Source: Pseudomonas sp. MF4836 (GTDB lineage: Bacteria > Pseudomonadota > Gammaproteobacteria > Pseudomonadales > Pseudomonadaceae). Taken from it: DNA of 64,000 bases. The notes under the pieces were generated by a model. That model saw only the letters and a list, made by a program, of their open reading frames with translations. It made no database searches and was not told the DNA's origin. The stretch's first letter is position 1. Every line of letters begins with the position of its first letter. The stretch is from assembly GCF_002018875.1 (NCBI RefSeq), contig NZ_MVOL01000006.1, forward strand, positions 248,001-312,000. Direction: 5' to 3'. A program made the translations under genes and the position numbers. Shown one piece after another: positions 54,140-63,496 of this stretch.

Positions 54140-54385
54140 ATGCACGATCCGTTTGAACAGTCTTTGCGTGACATGCTGAAAGCGACGCCGTCCAGCCGTG
54201 ACGACGACGCTTGCCTGGGCCGCGTACTGAAAACCGCCAACCGCCAGGTCGGTGCCGGTGATCTGTTCAGCCTGCTGGGCCGTTGGCTGCCAGCGTTGAT
54301 GATCGCCTTGAATAACGGATCGGCCCACGTCGCGCCGGTGTCCCGTCGTAAACCTACTGCTCGCACTGCTGATAAGGCTGATTGA
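54140..54385 (+). CDS. crfX: CrfX, small conserved protein of the sigX cluster
   Basis: This 81-residue protein is defined mainly by its place between cmaX and cmpX. It starts MHDPFEQSLRDMLKATPSSR, has a hydrophobic middle (LFSLLGRWLPALMIALNNG) and a basic tail. The start ATG 54140 has GAGAGG upstream. cmpX starts two bases after its stop. Its function is not established; reports link the cluster to envelope stress. Confidence 0.8.
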   Translation: MHDPFEQSLRDMLKATPSSRDDDACLGRVLKTANRQVGAGDLFSLLGRWLPALMIALNNGSAHVAPVSRRKPTARTADKAD

Positions 54386-54387
54386 AT

Positions 54388-55212
54388 ATGGAACTTGATC
54401 TCTGGACTCAGAGCCTCGTCACCGCGATGACTGCGTTGTGGACCAAGGTAGCGAATTTCATTCCTAACCTGTTCGGCGCCCTGGTGGTGCTGTTGCTGGG
54501 TTTTGTCGTGGCCAAGTTGCTGGACACGCTGCTCTCCAAATTACTGGCCAAGCTGGGCCTGGATCGCCTGATGGGCGGCACCGGCTTGACCAAGCTGCTG
54601 TCCCGCGCCGGGTTGCAGGTGCCGATCTCGACCTTGATCGGCAAGATCGTGTATTGGTTTGTGTTGTTGATATTCCTGGTTTCTGCTGCCGAATCCCTTG
54701 GCCTTGAGCGAGTTTCAGCTACGCTCGACATGCTGGCGCTGTATTTGCCCAAGGTCTTTGGTGCTGCGCTGGTACTGCTGGTGGGGGTTTTACTGGCGCA
54801 ACTGGCCAACGGCCTGGTGCGCGGTGCTGCAGAAGGTGTGGGTCTGGATTACGCCAGCGGCTTGGGGCGGATTGCCCAGGGCCTGGTAATTATCATCAGT
54901 ATTTCGGTCGCGATCAGCCAGTTGGAGGTCAAAACCGACCTGCTCAACCATGTGATCGTGATTGTATTGATTACCGTTGGTCTGGCAGTTGCCTTGGCCA
55001 TGGGATTGGGAAGCCGGGAAATTGCCGGGCAGATTCTTGCGGGAATCTACGTGCGTGAGCTGTATCAGGTTGGGCAACAAGTACGCGTGGGCGAGGTCGA
55101 AGGTCAGATCGAAGAGATCGGCACGGTTAAAACTACACTGCTGACCGAGGAGGGTGAGCTAGTCTCTCTTTCCAATCGGATCCTGTTGGAGCAGCACGTA
55201 AGTAGCCGCTAA
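54388..55212 (+). CDS. cmpX: CmpX, mechanosensitive-channel-like membrane protein
   Basis: This 274-residue inner-membrane protein has about four to five membrane spans in TM-helix repeats (LFGALVVLLLGFVVAKLLDT; LPKVFGAALVLLVGVLLAQL) followed by a short MscS-like beta domain (VGQQVRVGEVEGQIEEIG; TVKTTLLTEEGELVSLSNR). It lies between crfX (two-base gap) and sigX. In pseudomonads it affects the activity of SigX. Start ATG 54388. Confidence 0.88.
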   Translation: MELDLWTQSLVTAMTALWTKVANFIPNLFGALVVLLLGFVVAKLLDTLLSKLLAKLGLDRLMGGTGLTKLLSRAGLQVPISTLIGKIVYWFVLLIFLVSAAESLGLERVSATLDMLALYLPKVFGAALVLLVGVLLAQLANGLVRGAAEGVGLDYASGLGRIAQGLVIIISISVAISQLEVKTDLLNHVIVIVLITVGLAVALAMGLGSREIAGQILAGIYVRELYQVGQQVRVGEVEGQIEEIGTVKTTLLTEEGELVSLSNRILLEQHVSSR

Positions 55213-55299
55213 CCCGGCAAACCCTGCTAATGTATGCCGCCGCAAAATGCCCTGTCCGGGATGCGGCGGACATTGACCTGACTGTCGGCCCGACTCGTT

Positions 55300-55890
55300 T
55301 TGAATAAAGCCCAATCGTTATCCATGCGCTACGATCCCCGCGAGCTCTCCGATGAGGAGTTGGTTGCGCGTTCGCATGCGGAGCTGTTTCACGTAACGCG
55401 CGCCTATGAAGAGTTGATGCGGCGCTACCAGCGAACCTTATTTAATGTCTGTGCACGTTATTTAGGGAACGATCGCGACGCGGACGATGTCTGTCAGGAG
55501 GTGATGCTGAAGGTGCTGTATGGCCTGAAGAACTTCGAGGGCAAATCAAAGTTCAAGACATGGCTATATAGCATTACGTACAACGAGTGCATCACACAGT
55601 ATCGAAAGGAGCGGAGAAAGCGTCGATTGATGGACGCTTTGAGTCTTGACCCCCTCGAGGAGGCGTCTGAAGAGAAGGCGCCGAAACCTGAGGAAAAGGC
55701 CGGACTTGACCGCTGGTTGGTGCATGTGAATCCGATTGACCGAGAAATTCTGGTGCTACGATTTGTCGCAGAACTGGAGTTTCAGGAGATCGCGGATATC
55801 ATGCATATGGGTTTGAGTGCTACAAAAATGCGGTACAAACGAGCTCTTGATAAATTGCGTGAGAAATTTGCAGGCATTGCTGAAACTTAG
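55300..55890 (+). CDS. sigX: ECF sigma factor SigX
   Basis: This 196-residue ECF sigma factor has region 2 (ELMRRYQRTLFNVCARYLGN, then DADDVCQEVMLKVLYGL) and region 4 (NPIDREILVLRFVAELEFQE, then ATKMRYKRALDKLREKF). The start is the TTG at 55300, which yields the known N-terminus MNKAQSLSMRYDPRELSDEE. It controls oprF, immediately downstream, and genes for membrane fluidity and fatty-acid synthesis. No anti-sigma gene is present; CmpX upstream is thought to modulate it. Confidence 0.95.
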   Translation: MNKAQSLSMRYDPRELSDEELVARSHAELFHVTRAYEELMRRYQRTLFNVCARYLGNDRDADDVCQEVMLKVLYGLKNFEGKSKFKTWLYSITYNECITQYRKERRKRRLMDALSLDPLEEASEEKAPKPEEKAGLDRWLVHVNPIDREILVLRFVAELEFQEIADIMHMGLSATKMRYKRALDKLREKFAGIAET

Positions 55891-55997
55891 TTCGGCGCAA
55901 ATATCTCTTACGTCTAGGTGAGTTCTGATAGACTTACCGCCGAGTTGTCCCCCGGTATGTGGGACTGCTTTACAATCACCAGATGGGGATTTAACGG

Positions 55998-56978
55998 ATG
56001 AAACTGAAAAACACCTTGGGCATTGCCATTGGTTCTATTGTTGCCGTGACTTCGTTCGGCGTTCTGGCGCAAGGCCAAGGCGCGGTCGAGGGTGAACTGT
56101 TTTACAAAAAACAGTACAACGACAGCGTTAATCACGTTGAAGACGGCTTCAACCCAGGCGCATCGATCGGTTACTTCCTGACCGACGACCTGTCGTTGAA
56201 CGCTACCTACGACAAGACCAACCACACCCGTTCTAACGACGGCACTGGTAACCAGAAAATCAAGGGCGACAACTTCGGCCTGAACGCTCAGTACCACTTT
56301 GGTACCGTGGGTGACGCTCTGCGTCCATACGTTTCCGGCGGTGTTGCTCACAAGAGCATGACCAACGTTGAGGTCGACGGCCACAACGGTCGCGATCAGT
56401 CGACTTTCCTGACTGCTGGCGCTGGTGTTAAGTACTACTTCACCGACAACCTGTTTGCACGTGCCGGCGTTGAAGCCGACTACAAACTGGACAACGGCAA
56501 GTGGGACTACGCTCCTACCGTTGGTCTGGGCGTGAACTTCGGTGGCAGCGGCGGCAAAGTTGCTCCAGCACCTGCTCCAGCACCAGCTCCAGTAGCTGAG
56601 CCAGAGCCAGAAGCTCCGGTTGCTGAAGTTGTTCGTGTTGAGCTGGACGTGAAGTTTGACTTCGACAAGGCTGTGGTTAAAACCAACAGCTACGGCGACA
56701 TCAAAAACCTCGCTGACTTCATGAAGCAGTACCCACAAACCACCACCGTTGTTGAAGGTCACACTGACTCCGTCGGTCCTGACGCTTACAACCAGAAACT
56801 GTCTGAGCGTCGTGCAAACGCTGTTAAGCAAGTTCTGACCAACCAGTACGGTGTTGAGTCGAACCGCGTTCAATCCGTTGGTTACGGTGAGTCCCGCCCA
56901 GTTGCTGACAACGCAACTGAAGCTGGCCGCGCTGTTAACCGTCGCGTAGAAGCGTCGGTAGAAGCACAAGCTAAGTAA
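55998..56978 (+). CDS. oprF: Major outer-membrane porin OprF
   Basis: This 326-residue protein links outer membrane and peptidoglycan. It has a signal peptide ending SFGVLAQGQG, an eight-strand beta-barrel (about 24-185), a Pro/Ala hinge of alternating AP repeats (about 190-210) and an OmpA peptidoglycan-binding domain (LDVKFDFDKAVVKTNS; VVEGHTDSVGPDAYNQKLSE). There are no cysteines, unlike P. aeruginosa OprF. Codon use differs from its neighbours (many T-ending codons), as expected for a very highly expressed gene. It is preceded by sigX, which drives part of its transcription. Confidence 0.97.
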   Translation: MKLKNTLGIAIGSIVAVTSFGVLAQGQGAVEGELFYKKQYNDSVNHVEDGFNPGASIGYFLTDDLSLNATYDKTNHTRSNDGTGNQKIKGDNFGLNAQYHFGTVGDALRPYVSGGVAHKSMTNVEVDGHNGRDQSTFLTAGAGVKYYFTDNLFARAGVEADYKLDNGKWDYAPTVGLGVNFGGSGGKVAPAPAPAPAPVAEPEPEAPVAEVVRVELDVKFDFDKAVVKTNSYGDIKNLADFMKQYPQTTTVVEGHTDSVGPDAYNQKLSERRANAVKQVLTNQYGVESNRVQSVGYGESRPVADNATEAGRAVNRRVEASVEAQAK

Positions 56979-56995
56979 TTAGCTCTGTAGCTCAG

Positions 56996-57021
56996 AAAAA
57001 CCCGGCCTAGGCCGGGTTTTT
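56996..57021. terminator. Bidirectional terminator oprF/cobA
   Basis: AAAAACCCGGCCTAGGCCGGGTTTTT is a complete palindrome with A and T tracts. It sits between convergent oprF and cobA. Confidence 0.94.
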
Positions 57022-57075
57022 CTTTGTCCGCGATTTGAGCCCCGGTCCCTTGCGCCGCCAGCCATTCGCCAGGCG

Positions 57076-57828
57076 CTACGCAAGCTGGACAAGCAGGCTG
57101 TCGGGCGCGTCCTCGATGCTTGCAGCGGCTGCAACCTTGCCTATCACCAGGATTGCCGGGCTCTGTAGCTGGAAATGCAGTGCCGCGTCGTGCATTGCCT
57201 CCAGGGTGCAGCGGCATTCCCGCTGTTCTGGCAGCGAGGCGTTTTCAATCATTGCCACCGGTGTCGTTGCAGCAAGCCCCCCTTTGAGCAGTTGCTCACG
57301 AATGTCCGCGAGTTTCGCCACCCCCATATAGATCACCAGCGTCGTGCCACTTTGCGCCAGGGCTTGCCAATTCAGGCTGCTGCCATCCTGGGTATGGGCC
57401 GTCACCAGCGTGACGCCACGGGCGACGCCGCGCAGGGTCAGAGGGATATCGCAGCGCGTCGCCCCGGCAAGGCCGGCGGTGATGCCATTGACCAATTCCA
57501 CTTCCACGCCGCGTGCCCTGAGCCACTGCGCCTCTTCGCCGCCGCGTCCGAAAATGCACGGGTCGCCACCCTTGAGGCGCACCACGCATTTGCCCTGGCG
57601 GCTGTAGCGCAGCATCAGGCGGTGAATGAAGTCCTGAGGTGTGGAGCGACAGCCACCGCGCTTGCCGACATGGACAACCCGTGCTCGGGGGCAGTGCTCC
57701 AGTAGCGCGTGGTTGACCAGGTCGTCGATCAGTACCACCTCGGCTTCGCCCAGGGCGCGGACGGCCTTGAGGGTCAGCAATTCGGGGTCGCCGGGGCCGG
57801 CACCTACCAGCCAGACTTTTGTGCTCAT
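57076..57828 (-). CDS. cobA: Uroporphyrinogen-III C-methyltransferase
   Basis: This 250-residue SAM-dependent enzyme methylates uroporphyrinogen III twice to precorrin-2, the branch point to sirohaem and cobalamin. The SUMT signatures GAGPGDPELLTLKA and RLKGGDPCIFGRGGEE are complete. It lies 10 bases after the nitrate reductase gene and ends the nir-nas operon; this fits the sirohaem need of NirB. Confidence 0.95.
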   Translation of the reverse strand: MSTKVWLVGAGPGDPELLTLKAVRALGEAEVVLIDDLVNHALLEHCPRARVVHVGKRGGCRSTPQDFIHRLMLRYSRQGKCVVRLKGGDPCIFGRGGEEAQWLRARGVEVELVNGITAGLAGATRCDIPLTLRGVARGVTLVTAHTQDGSSLNWQALAQSGTTLVIYMGVAKLADIREQLLKGGLAATTPVAMIENASLPEQRECRCTLEAMHDAALHFQLQSPAILVIGKVAAAASIEDAPDSLLVQLA

Positions 57829-57838
57829 GTATTTTTCC

Positions 57839-60556
57839 TCACAAGGTGATGGCGATCGGCTGCGCCGAGGCAGCCAGCAGACGTTTGATTTCCGGGATGC
57901 ATGACCCGCATTGGGTGCCGCAGCCCAGTTGCTGTTTCAGGCCGTCGAGGTCCAGGCCACGTTCGATGCCGGCACAAACCGCGTTGAGGCTGACGTTCTT
58001 GCAGTTGCACAAGGTCTTGTTGTTGGGCGAGGACAGGCCGGCGGCCCCAGGTGGGGTGCTCATGGGCGCCAACAGCCAGCGGCGCAGTTGTTCATCGGCG
58101 CGGCCTTCCAACCACAGGTTGTGCAACCAGTGCTGGGCCAGAGTTTCACCGGCCAGGCGGATGGCGATGATTCGCCCCTGTTCGATTCGCACCCGTTTGC
58201 CGATGGCGCGTCGCGGATCGTCGTAAGCCAGGACAGGGCCGTGGCTCAAACCCAGTAAATGATCGATGTCCTTGAGCAGCAACGAGTCTGGTGCCTGGGC
58301 ATGCGCCGCGCGAATCAACAGGGCAGGCCGTTCACGGCCGGTGAGGCTCAGGCTCAGGTAGGAAAAGCTGTCGCACAGTGGCCGCAACGCCTCGAAATGT
58401 TGCTGCACATTGCCCTCGATCAGGGCGAACAGATGCCATGGCAGGTGCACCGGCTCCAGGCGCACACCGCTGTGCTTGAGTTCCGGCTGCTTGGACAATG
58501 GGTCAAACGCCGATTGGGTGACGGCGTTGATGCCGCCCTTGAGAAAACGATCGCCCCAGTGCATTGGTAAAAAAGCCTGGCCAGGGCGTATGCCGTCGTC
58601 GCTGCCCACGGCGACGATCACGCTGCCGCGGCGGCTTTTGAGGCTGACCAGATCGCCATTTTGCAGGCGATGTCGCCGCAGCTCGTCCGGGTGCAGGCTC
58701 AGTACGGCTTCGCTGACATGGCCGAACAACTGCGCGGCGGTGCCGGTGCGGCTCATGCCGTGCCACTGGTCGCGCAGGCGACCGGTAATCAGGGTCAGCG
58801 GGAACCGCGCATCACGTTGTTCCTTTGCCGCCTGGTAGGGGTCGCAGACAAACTGGGCGCGGCCATTGGCTGTCGGGAACACGCCATCGCCATAAAGGCG
58901 CGCGGTGCCGTGTTCGACGCCCGATGGAAACGGCCATTGCTGCGGCCCGAGGCGGTCGAGCAGGGCATGGCTGATTCCGCATAGGTCCAGGTCGCGGCCT
59001 TGGGTCAGGTGTTTGTATTCGTCGAATACCTGGGCCGGCTCGGTGAACGTGAACAAGCTTGGCTTACCGGGACGCAGTTGCTGTTCCAGGCGCTGGGCGA
59101 AGTCCACGGTGATGGCCCAATCCGGGCGTGCTTCGCCCGGGGCCTTGATCGCCCGGCGGACGTGGGAGATGCGGCGTTCGGAGTTGGTCACCGTGCCGTC
59201 TTTTTCACCCCAACTGGCGGCGGGCAGCAGCAGGTCGGCGAACGGCGCGGTTTCGGTGGTGCGAAACGCTTCCTGCAACACCACGAATGGGCAAGCCTCG
59301 AGGGCTGCACGAACTGATTGCTGGTCGGGCAGCGATTGCGCCGGGTTGGTACAGGCGATCCACAGCGCCTTGATGCGGCCGCTTTTCACCTGCTCGAACA
59401 GCTCGATGGCGGTAAGCCCGGTGCGCTCGGGCAACTGCTCGACCCCCCAGTAGTGGGCGACTTGCGCGCGATGCTCGGGGTTGGCCGCTTCGCGGTGTCC
59501 GGGCAGCAGGTTGGACAGGCTGCCGGTTTCGCGACCGCCCATGGCGTTCGGCTGACCGGTCAGAGAGAAGGGGCCGGCACCGGGTCGGCCGATCTGGCCG
59601 GTGGCCAGGTGCAGATTGATCAGGGCACTGTTTTTCGCGCTGCCCGAGGTGGACTGGTTCAGCCCCATGCACCACAGGGAAAGGAAGCTCGGCGCAGTCC
59701 CGATCCACTGCGCGCACGCCTGTAGCTGCTCGACATTGATCCCGCAGAGCTGGGCCACCATGTGCGGGGTGTAGTCGCGCACCAGGGTTTTCAACGGCGC
59801 CAGGCCTTCGGTGTGGGCCTCGATAAAGGCGCGGTCCACCCAGCCTTCCCACAGCAGCAGGTGCAGGATGCCGTGGAACAATGCGACATCGGTGCCCGGC
59901 AGGATGGCCAGGTGCAGGTCGGCGAGGTCGCAGGTATCGGTACGACGCGGGTCGATGACGATGACTTTCATCTGTGGTCGCAGGCGCTTGGCTTGTTCCA
60001 GGCGGCGAAACAGTACTGGATGGGCGTAGGCCATGTTACTGCCGACTATCATCACGCAATCACTCTGTTCCAGGTCTTCGTAGCTGCAGGGTGGGGCGTC
60101 GGCGCCCAGGCTGCGTTTGTAGCCGACCACTGCCGAAGACATGCACAGCCTTGAGTTGCTGTCGATATTGTTGGTGCCGACCAGCGCTCGGGCCAGCTTG
60201 TTGAAGACGTAGTAGTCCTCGGTCAGCAATTGCCCGGACAGGTAGAAGGCCACGCTGTCCGGGCCGTGTTCGGCGATAGTGGCGGCAAACACGTTGGCCG
60301 CATGCTGCAACGCACTGTCCCAGTCGGTGCGGCTGCGGGGCAGGCGTTTGCCCAGGCGCAATTGCGGGTACAGCGCACGTGCCGCGAGGTCGCCGGTCAG
60401 GTGCAGGCAGGCTCCCTTGCTGCACAGTTTGCCGAAGTTGGCCGGGTGCGCCGGGTCGCCGCTGACGCCCAGGATCTGCTGGCCGTCATGCTCGATCAGC
60501 ACGCCGCAGCCGACCCCGCAGTAACAACAGGTCGAAGCGGTCGTCTGGCGGCTCAT
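57839..60556 (-). CDS. Assimilatory nitrate reductase catalytic subunit
   Basis: This 905-residue molybdopterin oxidoreductase reduces nitrate to nitrite in the cytoplasm. The N-terminal [4Fe-4S] motif CCYCGVGCGV...CSKGACL, the MoCo domain and the C-terminal MoCo-binding domain are followed by a Bfd-like [2Fe-2S] domain (CNCKNVS...GCGTQCGSC, about 845-895), the usual layout of NasA/NasC. Symbols differ between genomes (nasA, nasC, narB), so none is given. Its ATG overlaps the nirD stop by one base. Confidence 0.93.
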   Translation of the reverse strand: MSRQTTASTCCYCGVGCGVLIEHDGQQILGVSGDPAHPANFGKLCSKGACLHLTGDLAARALYPQLRLGKRLPRSRTDWDSALQHAANVFAATIAEHGPDSVAFYLSGQLLTEDYYVFNKLARALVGTNNIDSNSRLCMSSAVVGYKRSLGADAPPCSYEDLEQSDCVMIVGSNMAYAHPVLFRRLEQAKRLRPQMKVIVIDPRRTDTCDLADLHLAILPGTDVALFHGILHLLLWEGWVDRAFIEAHTEGLAPLKTLVRDYTPHMVAQLCGINVEQLQACAQWIGTAPSFLSLWCMGLNQSTSGSAKNSALINLHLATGQIGRPGAGPFSLTGQPNAMGGRETGSLSNLLPGHREAANPEHRAQVAHYWGVEQLPERTGLTAIELFEQVKSGRIKALWIACTNPAQSLPDQQSVRAALEACPFVVLQEAFRTTETAPFADLLLPAASWGEKDGTVTNSERRISHVRRAIKAPGEARPDWAITVDFAQRLEQQLRPGKPSLFTFTEPAQVFDEYKHLTQGRDLDLCGISHALLDRLGPQQWPFPSGVEHGTARLYGDGVFPTANGRAQFVCDPYQAAKEQRDARFPLTLITGRLRDQWHGMSRTGTAAQLFGHVSEAVLSLHPDELRRHRLQNGDLVSLKSRRGSVIVAVGSDDGIRPGQAFLPMHWGDRFLKGGINAVTQSAFDPLSKQPELKHSGVRLEPVHLPWHLFALIEGNVQQHFEALRPLCDSFSYLSLSLTGRERPALLIRAAHAQAPDSLLLKDIDHLLGLSHGPVLAYDDPRRAIGKRVRIEQGRIIAIRLAGETLAQHWLHNLWLEGRADEQLRRWLLAPMSTPPGAAGLSSPNNKTLCNCKNVSLNAVCAGIERGLDLDGLKQQLGCGTQCGSCIPEIKRLLAASAQPIAITL

Positions 60557-60873
60557 CAGCCTGCATCCCGCAGCGCCAGCAGGACCCGGCCATTTTCCAC
60601 CCGGGCAGCATGCTGGTGTGCACAGCCTGTATCGGGGGCCTGGGCTTGGCCGGATTCGAGGTCGATCTGCCAGTTATGCAACGGGCAGGCGACTTTCTTG
60701 CCGTAGATCAGCCCCTGGGACAACGGGCCGCCCTTGTGCGGGCAGCGGTCATCGAGGGCAAAGACCTGGTCGTCGCTGGTGCGAAAAATGGCGATGGCGC
60801 CCTTGGGCCCGTCGACGATGCGCGCGCCGAGGGCGTTGATGTCTTCCAGGGCGCAGATATCCTGCCAGTTCAT
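60556..60873 (-). CDS. nirD: Nitrite reductase small subunit (Rieske-type)
   Basis: This 105-residue NADH-dependent nitrite reductase small subunit has the Rieske fold. Unlike the E. coli protein it retains both ligand pairs (DRCPHKGG and VACPLHNWQ), so a [2Fe-2S] cluster is possible. Start ATG 60873 overlaps the nirB stop by four bases (ATGA); the stop overlaps the nitrate reductase start. A longer frame running into nirB is an artefact. Confidence 0.92.
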   Translation of the reverse strand: MNWQDICALEDINALGARIVDGPKGAIAIFRTSDDQVFALDDRCPHKGGPLSQGLIYGKKVACPLHNWQIDLESGQAQAPDTGCAHQHAARVENGRVLLALRDAG

Positions 60874-63323
60874 GCCGGCACCTCCAGGTTGTTCAGGGGG
60901 ATCAGGTCGAATTCTTTCTTCAGCAACGGCTGCTGCAGGCGCTCTTTCCACGGGTCCTGCTCGAACGACAGGGAGAATTGCAGGCGTTCGTTGAGTGCCT
61001 TGCGCCGCTGCGGGTCTTCCACGACCGCGCGTTTGATGTGGTCCATGCCGACCCGTTGCAGGTAGTGCACGGTGCGCTCCAGGTAGAAGGCTTCTTCGCG
61101 GTACAGCTGCAGGAAGGCACCGTTGTACTCGCGGACTTCCTCGGCGGTCTTGAGCTTGATCAAGAACTGCGCGACCTCGGTCTTGATCCCGCCGTTGCCG
61201 CCGATGTACAGCTCCCAGCCGGAGTCGACACCGATAATCCCCACGTCCTTGATCCCGGCCTCCGAGCAGTTGCGCGGGCAGCCGGAGACTGCGAGCTTGA
61301 CCTTGTGCGGGGACCACATATTGAACAGGTCGTGTTCCAGCTCGATCCCCAGTTGCGTCGAGTTTTGCGTGCCGAAGCGGCAAAACTCGCTGCCGACGCA
61401 GGTTTTCACGGTGCGGATGGACTTGCCATAGGCGTGGCCCGAGGGCATGTCGAGGTCTTTCCACACGCCAGGGAGGTCCTGCTTCTTGATCCCTAGGAGG
61501 TCGATGCGCTGGCCGCCGGTGACTTTCACCATGGGCACCTGGTACTTGTCCGCGACATCGGCAATGCGCCGCAACTCAGACGGGTTGGTCACGCCCCCCC
61601 ACATTCGAGGCACCACCGAATAGGTGCCGTCTTTCTGGATGTTGGCGTGGGCCCGTTCGTTGATCAGCCGCGACTGTGGATCGTCCCTGGCTTCACCCGG
61701 CCAGGTGGAAATCAGGTAGTAGTTCAGCGCCGGGCGGCAGGTGGCGCAGCCATTGGGCGTACGCCAGTTGAGGTAGCTCATGGTGTCGGCGATGGTCAGC
61801 AGGTGCTGTTCGCGGATGGCCTGGCGGATCTGCCCGTGGTTGAGGTCGCTGCAGCCGCAGATGGCTTTTTCGCTTTTCGGCTTGACGTCCGCTGCGCCGC
61901 CGACGGTGTTGATCAGGATCTGCTCCACCAGGCCGGCGCAGGAACCGCAGGAGCTGGCGGCCTTGGTGTGTTTCTTGACCTCGTCGACGCTGAACAGCCC
62001 GTGCTCCTGGATCGCCTTGACGATGGTGCCCTTGCACACTCCATTGCAGCCGCAGACTTCGGCGTTGTCGGCCATGCCCATGGCTTTGTCCTGACCTTGA
62101 TGGCCGACATCGCCCAGCGCGTTTTCGCCGAACATCAGGTGGTCGCGGATCTCGCCAATCCCATGGTTCTCGCGGATCTGCCGGAAGTACCAACCGCCGT
62201 CCGCGGTGTCTCCATACAGGCAGGCGCCGACCAGCACGTCATCCTTGATCACCAGCTTTTTGTACACGCCGCCGATGGGGTCGGAGAGGGTGATGGTTTC
62301 GGTCCCTTCTGCGCCCATGAAGTCGCCGGCGGAAAACAGGTCGATGCCGGTGACTTTCAATTTGGTTGAGGTCACCGAGCCCTGGTAGCGCGCGAAGCCC
62401 AGTTGTGCCAGATGGTTGGCGCAGACCTTGGCCTGTTCGAACAGCGGCGCCACCAGGCCGTAGGCGATGCCGCGATGGCTGGCGCATTCGCCGATGGCGT
62501 AGATACGCGGGTCGTAGGTCTGCAGGGTGTCGTTGACCAGGATCCCGCGATTGCACGGGATCCCGGCTTTTTCCGCCAGCTCGGTGTTGGGGCGGATGCC
62601 GGCGGCCATCACCACCAGGTCGGCGGGGATGATGTCGCCGTTCTTGAACTGCACCGAGCCCACCCGGCCATTGCCGGCATCATGCAGGGCCTGGGTTTGC
62701 TCGCTCAGGCGAAAGTGCAGGCCTCGGGCTTCGAGGGCGGTTTGCAGCAGTTGGCCACTGGTCTGGTCCAGTTGCCGCTCCAGCAGCCATTCGCCGATGT
62801 GCACCACGGTGACGTGCATGCCACGCAGCATCAGGCCGTTGGCCGCTTCCAGGCCGAGCAGGCCGCCACCGATCACCACCGCGTGTTTGTGGGTCTTGGC
62901 GGTGTCGATCATCGTTTGAGTATCGGCGATGTCGCGGTAACCGATGACCCCCTGCAGGGTGTTGCCGGGGATGGGCAGGATAAACGGCGTCGAGCCGGTC
63001 GCGATCAGCAGGCGATCGTACTCGGCCTCGGTGCCATCCTCGGCCATCACGCGGCGCCTGGCCCGGTCGATCTGCACCACCTTGCGGTTGAGCAGCAACT
63101 TGATCTGGTTATCCAGGTACCAGTCCAGGTCGTTGAGCACGATCTCGTCGAACGTCTGCTCACCGGCCAGGACCGGCGAGAGCAGGATGCGGTTGTAGTT
63201 GGTGTGGGGCTCGGCGCCGAAGACCGTGATGTCGTACAGCTCGTTGCTCAGCTTGAGCAGTTCTTCCAGGGTCCGGACCCCGGCCATGCCGTTGCCGATC
63301 ATCACCAGTTTGAGTTTTTTCAT
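60870..63323 (-). CDS. nirB: Nitrite reductase (NADH) large subunit
   Basis: This 817-residue sirohaem enzyme reduces nitrite to ammonium. The N-terminal FAD/NAD(P) module (about 1-400; VMIGNGMAGVRTLEELL, VVIGGGLLGLEAANGL) is followed by two Bfd-like Fe-S segments (CGCNGVCKGTIV; CGCSDLNHGQIR) and the sulphite/nitrite reductase core with the [4Fe-4S]-sirohaem cysteines in KTCVGSEFCRFG and SGCPRNCSEAG. Start ATG 63323 after GGAGA. It heads the nirB-nirD-nas-cobA operon behind an attenuator-type leader. Confidence 0.96.
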   Translation of the reverse strand: MKKLKLVMIGNGMAGVRTLEELLKLSNELYDITVFGAEPHTNYNRILLSPVLAGEQTFDEIVLNDLDWYLDNQIKLLLNRKVVQIDRARRRVMAEDGTEAEYDRLLIATGSTPFILPIPGNTLQGVIGYRDIADTQTMIDTAKTHKHAVVIGGGLLGLEAANGLMLRGMHVTVVHIGEWLLERQLDQTSGQLLQTALEARGLHFRLSEQTQALHDAGNGRVGSVQFKNGDIIPADLVVMAAGIRPNTELAEKAGIPCNRGILVNDTLQTYDPRIYAIGECASHRGIAYGLVAPLFEQAKVCANHLAQLGFARYQGSVTSTKLKVTGIDLFSAGDFMGAEGTETITLSDPIGGVYKKLVIKDDVLVGACLYGDTADGGWYFRQIRENHGIGEIRDHLMFGENALGDVGHQGQDKAMGMADNAEVCGCNGVCKGTIVKAIQEHGLFSVDEVKKHTKAASSCGSCAGLVEQILINTVGGAADVKPKSEKAICGCSDLNHGQIRQAIREQHLLTIADTMSYLNWRTPNGCATCRPALNYYLISTWPGEARDDPQSRLINERAHANIQKDGTYSVVPRMWGGVTNPSELRRIADVADKYQVPMVKVTGGQRIDLLGIKKQDLPGVWKDLDMPSGHAYGKSIRTVKTCVGSEFCRFGTQNSTQLGIELEHDLFNMWSPHKVKLAVSGCPRNCSEAGIKDVGIIGVDSGWELYIGGNGGIKTEVAQFLIKLKTAEEVREYNGAFLQLYREEAFYLERTVHYLQRVGMDHIKRAVVEDPQRRKALNERLQFSLSFEQDPWKERLQQPLLKKEFDLIPLNNLEVPA

Positions 63324-63380
63324 CAGGTTCTCCGGGAGCTCAGGCGGTGGGTGGGGCCTGGCTCGACAAAAATCGCACAA

Positions 63381-63420
63381 CAAAAAAGGCGTCCCGCTAG
63401 TTGCCTAGCGAGGACGCCTT
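63381..63420 (-). terminator. Attenuator terminator in the nirB leader
   Basis: On the minus strand AAAGGCGTCC-T-CGCTAG pairs with CTAGCG-GGACGCCTTT around a GCAA tetraloop, followed by a T run. It lies upstream of nirB on the coding strand, so transcription must pass it for expression. Confidence 0.9.
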
Positions 63421-63427
63421 TGTCCGG

Positions 63428-63466
63428 TCCCGTTCTCTCGGGAAGCCTGCCCTTCGTCGTTGAAGG
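63428..63466 (-). promoter_or_regulatory. Tandem ANTAR-type hairpins (NasT target) in the nirB leader
   Basis: Hairpin 1: CCTTC-AACGAC-GAAGG (63466-63451). Hairpin 2: TCCCG-AGAGAA-CGGGA (63443-63428). Both have 5-bp stems and hexaloops with A1 and G4, the rule for RNA bound by ANTAR-domain antiterminators. The linker is 7 bases, and 7 bases separate hairpin 2 from the terminator stem. Confidence 0.75.
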
Positions 63467-63496
63467 TCGGGCTGTATGTCTGTTGCGTAGAACTAA

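Noticed and set aside
55891..55997. Precise SigX-dependent promoter of oprF
   Set aside because: The gap must contain promoter activity from what is known of the cluster, but I could not place -35 and -10 elements with confidence.
60556..61464. 302-codon version of nirD extending into nirB
   Set aside because: The upstream part is an out-of-frame reading of nirB. The normal start is at 60873, coupled to the nirB stop by ATGA.
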